NCBI RefSeq assembly: GCF_004324835.1
Contig: NW_021163092.1
Span: 1-64,000 of the forward strand
Source of the DNA: Dendronephthya gigantea
Taxonomy: Eukaryota > Cnidaria > Anthozoa > Malacalcyonacea > Nephtheidae
DNA: 64,000 bases
Direction of reading: 5' to 3'
Part shown: piece by piece, positions 23,391 through 35,129 of the stretch
Layout of the letters: each line of letters opens with the position of its first letter
Numbering within the stretch: position 1 is the stretch's first letter
Made by a program: the position numbers and the translations under genes
Notes under the pieces: model-generated
Databases searched by the model: none
What the model was told of the DNA's origin: nothing
The model's input: the letters and a program-made list of their open reading frames with translations, nothing else

Positions 23391-23482
23391 AAATTATAAT
23401 GTAATATTCTCGCTTTTCAAGAATAGAAAGTGCTCAATATTAGACAATTTTGTAGAGCATTTAATTTAATATTTTCATTGCA

Positions 23483-24190
23483 ATTTTTTGAATGAATAAA
23501 TTGCTACTGAATAAAGTGTCATGCTACAAGCAATCATCAGGCAACATACTAGTTACGGTTAAGGTTTCACGTATTACTACTCGCGATGTATTTGCTAACG
23601 CGTGTTCGTTTAAACTGTCCAGCTTGGAATTTGCGCGCGTGCACACATTTTGTGAAAAGTTCACTTTTAGACCTAGAATAACAATTACGTAGTATTTGCA
23701 ATTTCTCCTCTAAACATAAATTACACGATTTTCCTCCAGCCTTGATTGAATTTGCTATTGAAACGATAGACCACTTAATATTATATTGCTTTTCATTTTG
23801 CTTCAATTTCCAAACATGCTTAGATAGTTCCGTTTGTTTTTCGTATCTAATGTCGTTAAATGACCTCTTGTGATTTCTGTATCTCTCTTTAAATGTTGTC
23901 GCTGTCATACCAATGTATGTTTTCGTTTCCTTCGGGTCTTCAGCTTCCACCTTAGCCTTATAAACTAGATTTTTTGTTAAGCACATCTTATTTAGCGGGC
24001 ACTCGTTCATGTTCCTGCAGTTACATAGGTTTTCATTTTTGTTACCGTTGTCGGGTTGTTGGGAATGATATTCTTTGAGCACGCGAAATCGTCACCCCTC
24101 CATAAAATATTAAACAGGAACACTGTCAAAGTTAGCTATAGCTGTATGAATAATATTAAAAGTGTCATATCAAAGCACAATAAACGCGTG
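23483..24190 (-). mobile_element. Penelope-like element fossil with inverted 5' segment
   Basis: The minus-strand reading 24082-23567 matches the GIY-YIG region of a Penelope-like element (CNCRNMNECPLNKMC, then TYIGMTATTFKERYRNHKRS). The adjoining segment 24090-24190 reads on the opposite strand and resembles the region that normally precedes it, as seen in the copy at 44119-44875. The fossil therefore has the inverted-end arrangement known for target-primed retroelements. It ends about 100 bp upstream of the copy B start codon. Broken and 5'-truncated. Confidence 0.7.
23501..23544 (-). ncRNA. Candidate hammerhead ribozyme motif of the Penelope-like element
   Basis: On the minus strand: TTGC, CTGATGA, a small stem-loop TGC-TTGTA-GCA, a GA(A)AC-like box, a stem III CT/AG pair closing a short loop, then TA and GCAA. 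TTGC and GCAA pair as stem I. This is the minimal hammerhead arrangement reported for Penelope-like retroelements. The sequence is near the consensus but may not be active. Confidence 0.5.
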
Positions 24191-24245
24191 ATATGAAAGA
24201 TCTTCGATTGCTTATATTTAAGTACATTATTTTACTTTGTTTTAG

Positions 24246-24735
24246 ATTAGTGATATTTTCAGATTCACTATACGTATACTCCTTGAATGGCAGAAGCATT
24301 TTCCGTGGCTGGAGAAGCTTTCCGAGCTACTGCATCGGTCACTGGCGGAAAATTTGTGATCACTATCGGCACTGACAATGTAGAAGTGGCAAAAGAAGTG
24401 TGTAAAACAATCACTAAACTAGGTCTAGGTCTAGGTGCTCTGTATGGTGGTTATAGTTTGTTAAAACCATTAGTAGATGCTGCAGTTACAAAAGCTCTGG
24501 GTGGTAAACGCGATGATCAGGACGCTCGTGACATTCGACCAGGATGTTTGCATGTTGACTTACATTGTTTCACAGACGAAAGGTTTCTGGAAGTCTTGGC
24601 GGATTACGAATCAGGAAGGATGAAGGAACGCTTGCAGGAAGAATTTTCTCTGGTTGGAATTAAAGTTGAAGGACTGAAAGTGAAGATTGAAAATATGGAG
24701 GAGGTGAATAAGACAAGGGACGCCATAAAAAAGAG
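24246..24735 (+). CDS. TRADD-N/TPR gene copy B, exon with membrane segment and TRADD-N-like domain
   Basis: The coding start is ATG at 24287. Acceptors TTTGTTTTAG (24245) and ATATTTTCAG (24262) both lie just upstream, and the ATG is the first of the frame. The exon ends two bases into a codon at AAGAG|GTATAT after 149 complete codons. Residues 24-40 hold ITIGTDNVEVAKEVCK. Residues 44-63 are the glycine-rich segment KLGLGLGALYGGYSLLKPLV. Residues 85-148 are the TRADD-N-like domain (PGCLHVDLHCFTDERFLEVL, then YESGRMKERLQEEF, then GIKVEGLKVKIENMEEVN). If unspliced, the frame would end at TGA 24761. The upstream flank is a Penelope-like fossil, so the promoter of this copy may differ from those of C and D. 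Confidence 0.75.
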
Positions 24736-25840
24736 GTATATAATCGACCAAAAAGCGAGTTGACTATAACTTTGCCGGTGCGAGTTAGAAAGTACGATTG
24801 CGTGCGACATGCCAGTCGCGAGGCAAGCAGACCAATCATGCAGCTCATTCATTAGTCTCATTTCGTTTCCCGCTTCGCCGAGTCAACTTGTCAAAAAGCT
24901 ATTACATGCAGTTGTGAGAAATTTCTGTCTCGTCTAAGCAAGTTGACTGGCAAAGCCAGAACTGCGTCCCGGACAAGACGAGACAACTCGCTCGCTCGCT
25001 TCTCAAATAATCCAAATGTTAATAATTATTTAGGTTAAACATTTCAGAAGCGGGTCAGTCAGCAAAGCGGTCCAACTCGTTTAACCCGGGTCAACTCGCC
25101 TCATGTAATCGACAATCGACCCCTAAATTAACTTGCGAGACTGCAATATGAAACAGAACATATATACTTCGGGGCTCTACCTATAGGTTGAGTAGAACAT
25201 TTTCTCAAAGGTTTTTTCAATTTCTCTGACATATCAGAAAAGTAGACATTTGTCTTCATCTGTCTGTAGTAGGAGTACGCGAACGAATCGTAAAAAAGAT
25301 CCTTAGTTTCAGGAGTTTGTAAGAAATAGTTTTAGTTCTTCGGATCACATATTTGTGATCAAACGTCTAAATATTTCCTCGTCTTTGGGGATTGTAGCAA
25401 TAGCAGTTTTTTATTTGAAATATTCGAATTTGTCACAACAATTAATTCATGAGCTAGAAGTCCCAAGAAACTCCGATTTGAAATTTTGAACCACCCAAGT
25501 GACAAATCTTTCGCGCAATCCCTGAAAGCCATATTACACCGTGTAATTTTTATGCAACTTGCAATACAATTCAGTTTATTTTTAATGGTTTATAATTGGC
25601 AACTGCGGCTGTTTTGTGTTTATCACACTCCAAACATCTCAGCAATTAACGCTTCGTAATTACATTGCGAGTGCGGGTGGGTATTAAACCGTCTGACACT
25701 TTAATACCTCATAAAATATGACCACAAATTATGCATGTCACAATAAAAAATTATTGAAAGTGGTTGAACATGATATGACGAATCACCAAGCCGAAGTTTG
25801 TGGTTATTTATCCCAGTTCCTTTGATTTTTTGCATTGATG

Positions 25841-25888
25841 TGACGTCATAACGTGGGATACGACTATTTATCACACGTTATGACGTCA
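25841..25888. promoter_or_regulatory. Inverted pair of CRE-like palindromes
   Basis: TGACGTCATAACGTG at 25841-25855 and its complement CACGTTATGACGTCA at 25874-25888 form a perfect 15-bp inverted repeat with an 18-bp spacer. Each arm contains TGACGTCA, the cAMP-response element consensus. This sequence was not seen in the introns of the other units. Function is unknown. Confidence 0.35.
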
Positions 25889-26002
25889 CACGTTGGACAT
25901 AACGATTTCAAACATGGCTATTAATTTTCTTTCTCATCTCGCGTGCCACAAAATCTTAAAACGCTCAATATAATACTTTTGGCACCCATAATCAATCGCC
26001 GT

Positions 26003-26110
26003 TGCTATATAAGTCAGCCGTGCACTACCATTCTCTGGCAGGAAACTTAAATGGCGGGTATTAACAAAGCAGAGATGCAACAATTAAATCAAATAGCCAT
26101 GGCTTATAGT
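26003..26110 (+). promoter_or_regulatory. Conserved TATA-like block with short ORF, copy B
   Basis: TGCTATATAAGTCAGCCGTG is followed by ATG at 26051, encoding MAGINKAEMQQLNQIAMAYS and then a stop. It is the sequence equivalent of the 8695 block in copy A and of those in C and D. Confidence 0.4.
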
Positions 26111-26716
26111 TAAGGAAAAGAAGGAATTAGAGAAAACTTTTTAGGTCATCGAGTAATCTGGCTATAAATACGTTGTTTAAAAAACCAAATCTTTTTGTTT
26201 TAGTTTCAGTGTTTTTGCTTATCATAACGTGTTGAAGGACTTCATTGCCCCAAGTTTCTATTGAATTCTTCGTTTTCACGTCCGACCATTGTTTTCCACT
26301 GCTGTTCTTTGCGTTCATTTTGCCGTGCTATTTTTCAGCCTTAAAGTATCTTGACAATGTTTAGATACACCGGATATAAAAAACTTTGAGAAAACGGCTG
26401 TCATGATGTTAAGTGCTTCCGGAAGTCAAGTCCGTATGTAAACAAATGGTTTGTTTACATTTTGAACATCAAACTCTTTATATCTAACACTATTTAGGTT
26501 CGTTACGTTACGAAACATTGGAAATTTTGTTAATTTTTAAATTAAAGTGCGCTCACATGTTGTGAGCAGAACCGATGCGCAGAACGGGCTTGACATCTAC
26601 TTTCAATGGACAGCCTGGTATATTATCATCTACTATACGAGGTAGCTCGACATAACAATAACGCACTAATTTTCGATCGTTTTTCTAAATTTTGAAAATT
26701 ATGCTGTTCAAAGTAT

Positions 26717-29310
26717 TAGGCCGTGGGATGAGCATTGAAAAGATGTAATTCCGTTGCACCCCTCGTGGAACTACGTAATTTTTACATGAATCAATAGATA
26801 AAAACTTACTTTATAAGAATCCGTCGCTCCCCAAGTGAAACAGGTGCACAATTGGGAAAAAAATCCCTCCAAAGTTTGTTATTTTGGCACTTCGAAATAT
26901 TCGAACCGCCATTGTTTTATAATAGCAAATACGCATGCGCATGTAAGCCAAAGTTGCACTGCGCACGCTCAAACAGGAAAAATGGATTTTCCCTGTGGGT
27001 TTTCCCCGATTTCCCGCGTGAAAACAACAAAATAAAATAACGGAATAAAGATTAAACCTTGTAATATTAACGAATAAATACACACACATCAAATATTGTT
27101 GAAAACACATTGTACATTTTGCTTGCTCATATGCTAAATCACTTCAATTCATTGGCTATTGTTTCAAAATACCGTTTTACGTTAACATCTTAATTCATTA
27201 AAAATTGCGTCATGTAAAAAACCCACCTGTATCAAACAGGACGGAGAATATATAAATATACATACAACTCACACAATCAAGGGACAAGTTAAATATTTCG
27301 CATAACTATAGCCTTCACATCACTAACAAAGCCTGGAGGAATAGCAGAATCCTTGGATATATTCATCTGTGCAAGGGCAGTCTCATGGCCCAATACAAAT
27401 GAGTGTGACATGCAATGTCCAAAGCCACTCAATAGAAAAATTACTGAGGCTGAACCTGCCAGTTGTCTAAGGTCATGGCAAGTGCTATGCTCTTGGGTGT
27501 AGGATTCCTTCCCCCAGATGCTAAATTCACAAGGTCTTGTACGATTGATGTTAGTTTGGCACTGTTTTTGCTCTCAATTGGCACGTACTCACTTAAAGTT
27601 GGCTCTGAAGAGAATCCACAAATCCAAGCCAATACATTAAAAAGTTCAAATGGAACCACTTTTTGCATATTATCCATTGTCAAATCAGATGCCAGTGGTG
27701 GCTTAGGAAGATTTAGTTTTGGTATTTCTTGGACCTTTTGGCAAAGAATCAATGCAGCATTGTATAGAATTTGTAACTCATTGACTTTAGAATTTCCCTC
27801 AGTTTCTGTGTTGGAATTCAGATCATCATCATCAATGGTATAGCTTTCTTCATCAAAGTCTTCATTGTTGTTTCCTGACTTATTTGACATATGTTCCTCA
27901 ACCAATTTGGAAGAATCCAAATTTTCCACATTTACAATCTCACTAACATTTCTCATTTTCGGTACATAGAACACAAGTTGGGGATAACTTTTCATCAGTC
28001 GTTATTTGGATGAAGCTCTATATTTTGATGCATCCACATTCTCTGTGTCCTTAGCAATGATAACAAATTTCTCCAGCAAATCTTTCATATACCTTACTTG
28101 CTTATTTGCAATGACCTCAGTCTCGATTACTTTCTTACAGAAGACATCATAAGACTTCTCGTACACTGATGTAGATCTTTCAAGTCTCCAATTGCTTTTT
28201 TGCCTCTGGTGAGAAATTTTGTATAATTGTAGTAACAAACTTTGTGATAGCGGATTTCCAGTGCTACACAGTCTTTCCCCCGGATTTGCAGAGTATCCGT
28301 TCATCATTCCTTTTCTTGGCAGCTGTACGTAGAAGACCAGCATCAATTGTTTCTGCCAACATGAGTGGGGTTCTTCTTCTCTTCTTAGTCACCTGGTGTG
28401 AACAAGATATTTTAAAACCAAACTCGAGAATGCTGTGCTACTAGTGTACATTGCACTAGTATAATTATATCTATCAAAATGACCATACCTTGTCTAGTGA
28501 GAACCAAGAAGCGTTTCTTCCACCAACAATACATATCTCTGGAAGTACGTGCTCGTTTCTTTTAGGAAGGGTCTTATTAACGTCTGCGACTGCCGACTGA
28601 TTGGCGTGTAATTTTTCGCCTTGGTTCCATTGGTTCCACTTCTACATGTAGTTCTTCGGTAGAAGTTACAGTTTTAGAGCTTTCTTCTTTTCGCTGTTGT
28701 CTACGGATCTTCTCTTCATCACAAAATCTCTTCCAGTATTTCATATGATGGTACCATTCTAAGTTAATGTCGGGAGTCTTTTCCATGTATGAATCAGTGG
28801 TATGAATTGACAGATCCGTCATCGATGTTCGCGTACGCGCATTTCTTAGCTATTTCAGTTTGTTGACATTTAAGTTTGGCCCATTTAGACCTACACTTAA
28901 GAAATTTCTTAAGCCTTTGGCGTGTAACTTTGCAAAGTTGTTCCGTAAGCCATCAAAATGAATAAAACATGAGGATGTTCGAGTTTTATAAATATCTTCA
29001 GCTATTATTGCTTTGCATAACTAAGCGTGTTTCCACTTCGAAGCATGTGCGTATTTATGCGCGTGCGCAGTGCGAGTTTGCCTGACAAGCGCATGCGTAT
29101 TTGTTACTAAAACAATGGCGGTTCGAATATTTCGAAACGCGAAATTAGCAAAGTTTTGAGGGATTGTTTTCCCAATTGTGCACCTGTTTCGATTGGGGAA
29201 CAACGGATTCTGATAAAGTAAATTTTTATCTATTGATTCATGTGAAAATTATGTAGTTCAACGAGGGGTGCAACGGAATCCGTTTTCTAAACATCTTTTC
29301 CCACGGCCTA
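26717..29310 (-). mobile_element. Long-TIR DNA transposon inserted in copy B intron
   Basis: Inverted ends of about 260 bp start TAGGCCGTGGGA and include GAACTACGTAATTTTTACAT and CGAAATATTCGAACCGCCAT. TAT at 26714-26716 and 29311-29313 is the likely 3-bp target duplication. Copy C keeps the empty site (AAGTATAGCACTATATTATAG near 50760). Minus-strand coding pieces lie at 28822-28577, 28346-28002 and 27995-27310. I cannot assign the superfamily. A 3-bp T/A-rich duplication would allow PIF/Harbinger but does not prove it. Confidence 0.7.
27310..28822 (-). pseudogene. Element-encoded protein of unknown function, in pieces
   Basis: Three minus-strand frames probably represent exons or decayed parts of one element gene. 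The last piece contains VVPFELFNVLAWICGFS and SGGRNPTPKSIALAMT. A continuation in another frame near 27430-27310 reads LSGFGHCMSHSFVLGHETAL and then ends. Proteins with this FNVLAW...GR.PTPKS...FGHC pattern are, as far as I recall, multicopy in cnidarian genomes. I do not recognise a catalytic domain. An acidic stretch (ESYTIDDDDLNSNTETEG) lies in the third piece. Confidence 0.5.
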
Positions 29311-29374
29311 TATAGTACTATAATTTATAGTCAGTACTGTAATTTTTAACTTCATCTATTCATAATATACGCAG

Positions 29375-29456
29375 GCCCCGGACCAAGAATATTTCTGTTA
29401 GTGATAACAAAAGTCTTGTTATTAGTGATGTGGAGGATGGTAATAAAGATAAGGAG
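29375..29456 (+). CDS. TRADD-N/TPR gene copy B, 82-bp linker exon
   Basis: Bounded by ATACGCAG and GAG|GTAAGA, the strongest donor of the four copies. The first base completes R. The exon then reads PRTKNISVSDNKSLVISDVE and DGNKDKE, ending in phase 0. Its length equals the other three linker exons. Confidence 0.7.
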
Positions 29457-29795
29457 GTAAGAAAACTTAAGGCAGTTAAATTTTGCGATTGGTTTTTTAA
29501 GACCGACGAATGTATCAGAAAATCTTTTGTACGTCTGGTTCTAAAGTATTAACTCCTTCTAGGAATTTTTTAAGAGAAAATTTGTGCCACACACTAAAAC
29601 AGAAACGGAGCTAGTGAGCCTAATAAGAGGGAGGGAGAAATTTTTACATCTTAATGTTCAAAAAGGCGTAAAAAAACAGCTATCAAAAGAAATGAGTGAG
29701 GCACAAGACTAATTATTTATCAGCATTTGTCCCCCCCCCCCTCCACCAAAAAAAAGGTATACAAATAACTCTTCTAAGGGCAATTACTTTCTTAG

Positions 29796-32700
29796 GCTAA
29801 ATTACAAAAAGAAATGGCTAAACGTGATTCACAACTGGCATCAAAACAAAAAGCTCTTGAAATTAGTCTAAAGCAATACGGAGAAGATCATTCCGACACA
29901 GCTAACAATTACAACAACATTGGAGTCATACAAAATGAAATGAAAGATTTCAAGTCAGCATTAGCTTCACATCAAAAAGCTCTTCACATCAGATTGAAAC
30001 TATATGGGGAAGATTATCCCGACACAGCTATCAGTTACAACAACATTGGATACACACAAAATCGGATGAAAGATTTCAAGTCAGCATTAGCTTCACATCA
30101 AAAACTCTTCACATCAGATTGAAACTTTATGGAGAAGATCATCCCGACACAGCTAACAGTTACAACAACATTGGATACACACAAAATCGGATGAAAGATT
30201 TCAAGTCAGCATTAGCTTCACATCAAAAAACTCTTCACATCAGATTGAAACTTTATGGAGAAGATCATCCCGACACAGCTATCAGTTACAACAACATTGG
30301 ATACACACAAAATCGGATGAAAGATTTCAAGTCAGCATTAGTTTCAAATCAAAAAGCTCTTCACATCATATTGAAACTATATGGAGAAGATCATCCCGAC
30401 ACAGCTAGCAGTTACCACGAGATTGGATACGCACAAAATGAATTAAAAGATTTCAAGTCAGGATTAGTTTCACATCAAAAAGCTCTTCACATCAGATTGA
30501 AACTATATGGAGAAGATCATCCCGACACAGCTAGCAGTTACCACGAGATTGGATACGCACAAAATGAATTAAAAGATTTCAAGTCAGGAATAGTTTCGCA
30601 TCAAAAAGCTCTTCAAATCAGATTGAAACTCTATGGAGAAGATCATCCAGACACAGCTAACAGTTACCACAGCATGGGATACGGACAAAATGAGATGAAA
30701 GATTTCAAGTCAGGATTAGTTTCGCATCAAAAAGCTCTTCACATCAGATTGAAACTATACGGAGAAGATCATCCCGACACGGCTAGGAGTTACCACGAAA
30801 TTGGAGCCACACAAAATAAGATGAAAGATTTCAAGTCAGGATTAGTTTCACATAAAAAAGCTCTTCACATCAGATTGAAACTATATGGAGAAGATCATCC
30901 CGACACAGCTAGCAGTTACCATGAGATTGGATACGCACAAAATGAATTAAAAGATTTCAAGTCAGGAATAGTTTCGCATCAAAAAGCTCTTCAAATCAGA
31001 TTGAAACTCTATGGAGAAGATCATCCAGACACAGCTAACAGTTACCACAGCATGGGATACGGACAAAATGAGATGAAAGATTTCAAGTCAGGATTAGTTT
31101 CGCATCAAAAAGCTCTTCACATCAGATTGAAACTATACGGAGAAGATCATCCCGACACGGCTAGGAGTTACCACGAAATTGGAGCCACACAAAATAAGAT
31201 GAAAGATTTCAAGTCAGCATTAGCTTCACATAAAAAAGCTCTTCACTTCAGATTGAAACTATATGGAGAAGATTATCCCGACACAGCTAACAGTTACCAC
31301 GAAATTGGAGCCACACAAAATACGATGAAAGATTTCAAGTCAGCATTAGCTTCACATCAAAAAGCTCTTCACATCAGATTGAAACTATATGGGGAAGATT
31401 ATCCCGACACAGCTATCAGTTACAACAACATTGGATACACACAAAATCGGATGAAAGATTTCAAGTCAGCATTAGCTTCACATCAAAAAACTCTTCACAT
31501 CAGATTGAAACTTTATGGAGAAGATCATCCCGACACAGCTAACAGTTACAACAACATTGGATACACACAAAATCGGATGAAAGATTTCAAGTCAGCATTA
31601 GCTTCACATCAAAAAACTCTTCACATCAGATTGAAACTTTATGGAGAAGATCATGCCGACACAGCTATCAGTTACAACAACATTGGATACACACAAAATC
31701 GGATGAAAGATTTCAAGTCAGCATTAGTTTCAAATCAAAAAGCTCTTCACATCAGATTGAAACTATATGGAGAAGATCATCCCGACACAGCTAGCAGTTA
31801 CCACGAGATTGGATACGCACAAAATGAATTAAAAGATTTCAAGTCAGGATTAGTTTCACATCAAAAAGCTCTTCACATCAGATTGAAACTATATGGAGAA
31901 GATCATCCCGACACAGCTAGCAGTTACCACGAGATTGGATACGCACAAAATGAATTAAAAGATTTCAAGTCAGGAATAGTTTCGCATCAAAAAGCTCTTC
32001 AAATCAGATTGAAACTCTATGGAGAAGATCATCCAGACACAGCTAACAGTTACCACAGCATGGGATACGGACAAAATGAGATGAAAGATTTCAAGTCAGG
32101 ATTAGTTTCGCATCAAAAAGCTCTTCACATCAGATTGAAACTATACGGAGAAGATCATCCCGACACGGCTAGGAGTTACCACGAAATTGGAGCCACACAA
32201 AATAAGATGAAAGATTTCAAGTCAGCATTAGCTTCACATAAAAAAGCTCTTCACTTCAGATTGAAACTATATGGAGAAGATTATCCCGACACAGCTAACA
32301 GTTACCACGAAATTGGAGCCACACAAAATACGATGAAAGATTTCAAGTCAGCATTAGCTTCACATCAAAAAGCTCTTCACATCAGATTGAAACTATATGA
32401 AGAAGATCATCCCGACACAGCTAACAGTTACAACAAAATTGGAATCATACAAAATGAGATTAAAGATTTCAAGTCAGCATTAGCTTCACATCAAAAAGCT
32501 TTTCACATCGGATTGAAACTATATGGAGAAGATCATCCCGACACAGCTAACAATTACAACAACATTGGATACATACAAAATGAGATGAAAGATTTCAAGT
32601 CAGGATTAGTTTCACATCAAAAAGCTCTTCATATCAGATTGAAACTTTGTGGAGAAGATCATCCCGACACAGCAAACAGTTACCAGAACATTGGATACGC

Positions 32701-33751
32701 ACAAAATGAGATGAAGGATTTCAGGTCAGCATTAGCTTCACATCAAAAAGCTCTTCACATCAGATTGAAACTATATGGAGAAGATTATCCCGACACAGCT
32801 AACAGTTACCACGAAATTGGAGCTGCGCAAAATAAGATGAAAGATTTCAAGTCAGGATTAGTTTCACATCAAAAAGCTCTTCATATCAGATTGAAACTTT
32901 GTGGAGAAGATCATCCCGACACAGCAAACAGTTACCAGAACATTGGATACGCACAAAATGAGATGAAGGATTTCAGGTCAGCATTAGCTTCACATCAAAA
33001 AGCTCTTCACATCAGATTGAAACTTTATGGAGAAGATCAACCCGACACAGCTAACAGTTACAACAAAATTGGAATCATACAAAATGAGATTAAAGATTCG
33101 AAGTCAGCATTAGTTTCACATCAAAAAGCTCTTCACATCAGATTGAAACTATATGGAGAAGATCATCCTGACACAGCTATCAGTTACAGCAACATTGGAT
33201 ACGCACAAAATGAATTAAAAGATTTCAAGTCAGGATTAGTTTCGTATCAAAAAGCTCTTCACATCAGATTGAAACTATACGGAGAAGATCATCCCGACAC
33301 AGCTAACAATTACCACAACATTGGAGTCACACAAAATGAGATGAAAGTCGATTTCAAGTCAGCATTAGCTTCACATCAAAAAGCTCTTCACATCAGATTG
33401 AAACTATTTGGAGAAGATCATCCCGACACAGCTGATAGTTACCACAGCATTGGATACACACAAAATCGGATGAAAGATTTCAAGTCAGCATTAGTTTCAA
33501 ATCAAAAAGCTCTTCACATCAGATTGAAACTATATGGAGAAGATCATCCCGACACAGCTGACAGTTACAGCAACACTGGATACGCACAAAATAAGATGAA
33601 AGATTTCAAGTCAGGATTAGCTTCGCATCAAAAAGCTCTTCACATCAGATTGAAACTCTATGGAGAAGATCATCCCGACACGGCTACCAGTTACAACAAC
33701 ATTGGATACGCACAAAATGAGATGAAAGCCGATTCCAAGTCAGCATTATAG
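29796..33751 (+). CDS. TRADD-N/TPR gene copy B, TPR exon (longest array)
   Basis: The exon starts AKLQKEMAKRDSQLAS after TTCTTAG, with the internal ATG at 29814. It encodes about 31 TPR units of 42 residues whose DNA repeats with a 126-bp period. One base is missing in an A-run near 30100 relative to neighbouring repeats, so the frame breaks after about 100 residues and resumes as a 1210-codon frame from 30119. This could be a real frameshift or an assembly error in a highly repetitive stretch. The long frame ends at a TAG at 33749-33751, where two bases (TA) appear to be added to a normal GCATTAGTT. The long frame being intact over 1200 codons argues that it was coding until recently. Confidence 0.75.
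29990..32760 (+). repeat. Higher-order duplication in the copy B TPR exon
   Basis: A block of eleven TPR units (1386 bp) starting near 30000 recurs from about 31386. Within the first block a three-unit segment (378 bp, for example GTCAGGAATAGTTTCGCATC at 30583 and 30961) is itself duplicated. Copies are almost identical at the DNA level. Confidence 0.8.
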
Positions 33752-35129
33752 TTTCACATAAAAAAGCTGTTCACATCAGATTAAACCATATGGAGAAGAT
33801 CATCCCGACACAGCTAGCAGTTATAACAACATTGAGTACACACAAGACAACAGGAAATATTATAATTCAGCATTAGATTCATATGAAAAAGCACTTAAAA
33901 TCAGATTAAACGTATGTGGAGAAGATCATCCTGATACAGCTGAGAGTTATAACAAAATTGGATGCACACAATACAACCTGAAAGTTAGCATTAGAGTTGC
34001 ACCAAAAAGCTCTTGAAATCAAATTAAAACTATATGGGGAAAATCATTCTAGCATTGCTGACAGCTACGTCAATATTGGGGACACACAGAGCAAGTTTAA
34101 AGATTACAAATCAGAGTCAGCATTACAGTTGAAAAAAAAAAGCGCTTGGAATCAGAATGAAACTATATGGAGAAGATCATCCCGATACAGCTAGCAGTTA
34201 TAACACCATTGGAATAACACAACAGGAAGTGAAAGATTACAAATCAGCATTAGAATCGAAACAAAAAGCACTTAAAATCAGCTTGAAACTATATGGATAA
34301 GATCACCCTGACACGGCTGACAGTTAATATAAAACAACATCGGAGTTACACAAAATAAAATGAAAAACTTCAAGTCTGCATTACAGTCGCATGAGAAAGC
34401 TTTAGATGCAGCGAATATTTATTATAACATCGGCTCTAAACAACATCCGATGAAAAATTACAAGTCCGCGTTAGAATGGAAACAAAAATCCCTCGAAGTC
34501 AGATTAAAAATATATGGAGAAAATCATCCCGACACCGTAGAGATGTATCGTCAAATTGGTGTCACACAACGTTCAATGAGGATCTCCACGCAGCACTTGA
34601 CCTGCATCAATATGTCGTACAAGCGCAACTGAAACTGAATGGTGAATACCACGACGATACTGCTTTAAGTTATGTCAGCCTGGGAATCACACAACGTGAG
34701 ATGAAAGATTACAAGTCTGCTTTGGAATGGCATGAACATTCTCTAAGAATCAGTTTAAATTTACATGGGGAAAATCATCCTGACGCTGCTGCTATTTACG
34801 AGGACATTGGAGCCACACAATGTGAAATGGGAGACTACAAACCCGCATTAAAGTCGCACAAAAAATCCCTTTAAATTAGATTGGAATTGTTTGGAGAAGA
34901 TCATCCCGACACAGCTGATAGTTATACCCAAATTGGGATCGCGAACCAGGAAATGAAGGATTACAAGTCAGCATTAGAGTCCAAACAGAAAGCTCTACAA
35001 ATCCTGGTAAAACTATTTGGAGAAGATCATCCTGAGATGGCTGAATATGATCTCGATATTTCTCGGGTAAAAGGTCTTTTGAATGATAAGGCCAGCCCTG
35101 GACAGATACAAATGAAACCGCCAATTTAG
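33752..35129 (+). pseudogene. TRADD-N/TPR gene copy B, decayed C-terminal TPRs and tail
   Basis: TPR coding continues in several frames: 33997-34194, 34360-34632, 34476-34874 and 34881-35129. The units are more diverged than the upstream ones and match, in order, the C-terminal repeats of copy C. The end reads MAEYDLDISRVKGLLNDKAS and then PGQIQMKPPI before TAG, the same tail as copy C. At least four frame changes or stops separate this from the long frame, so the copy B protein probably ends near 33751. Confidence 0.7.

Larger units (their letters stand above)
24736..29374 (+). other. Copy B intron before the linker exon
   Basis: The intron starts GTATAT and ends ATATACGCAG at 29374. The first 2 kb align with the copy A intron, including the block after the TRADD-N exon (24775-24900, as at 7612-7740) and the TATA-like mini-ORF at about 26003-26110. 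A 2.6-kb DNA transposon occupies 26717-29310. Confidence 0.6.
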
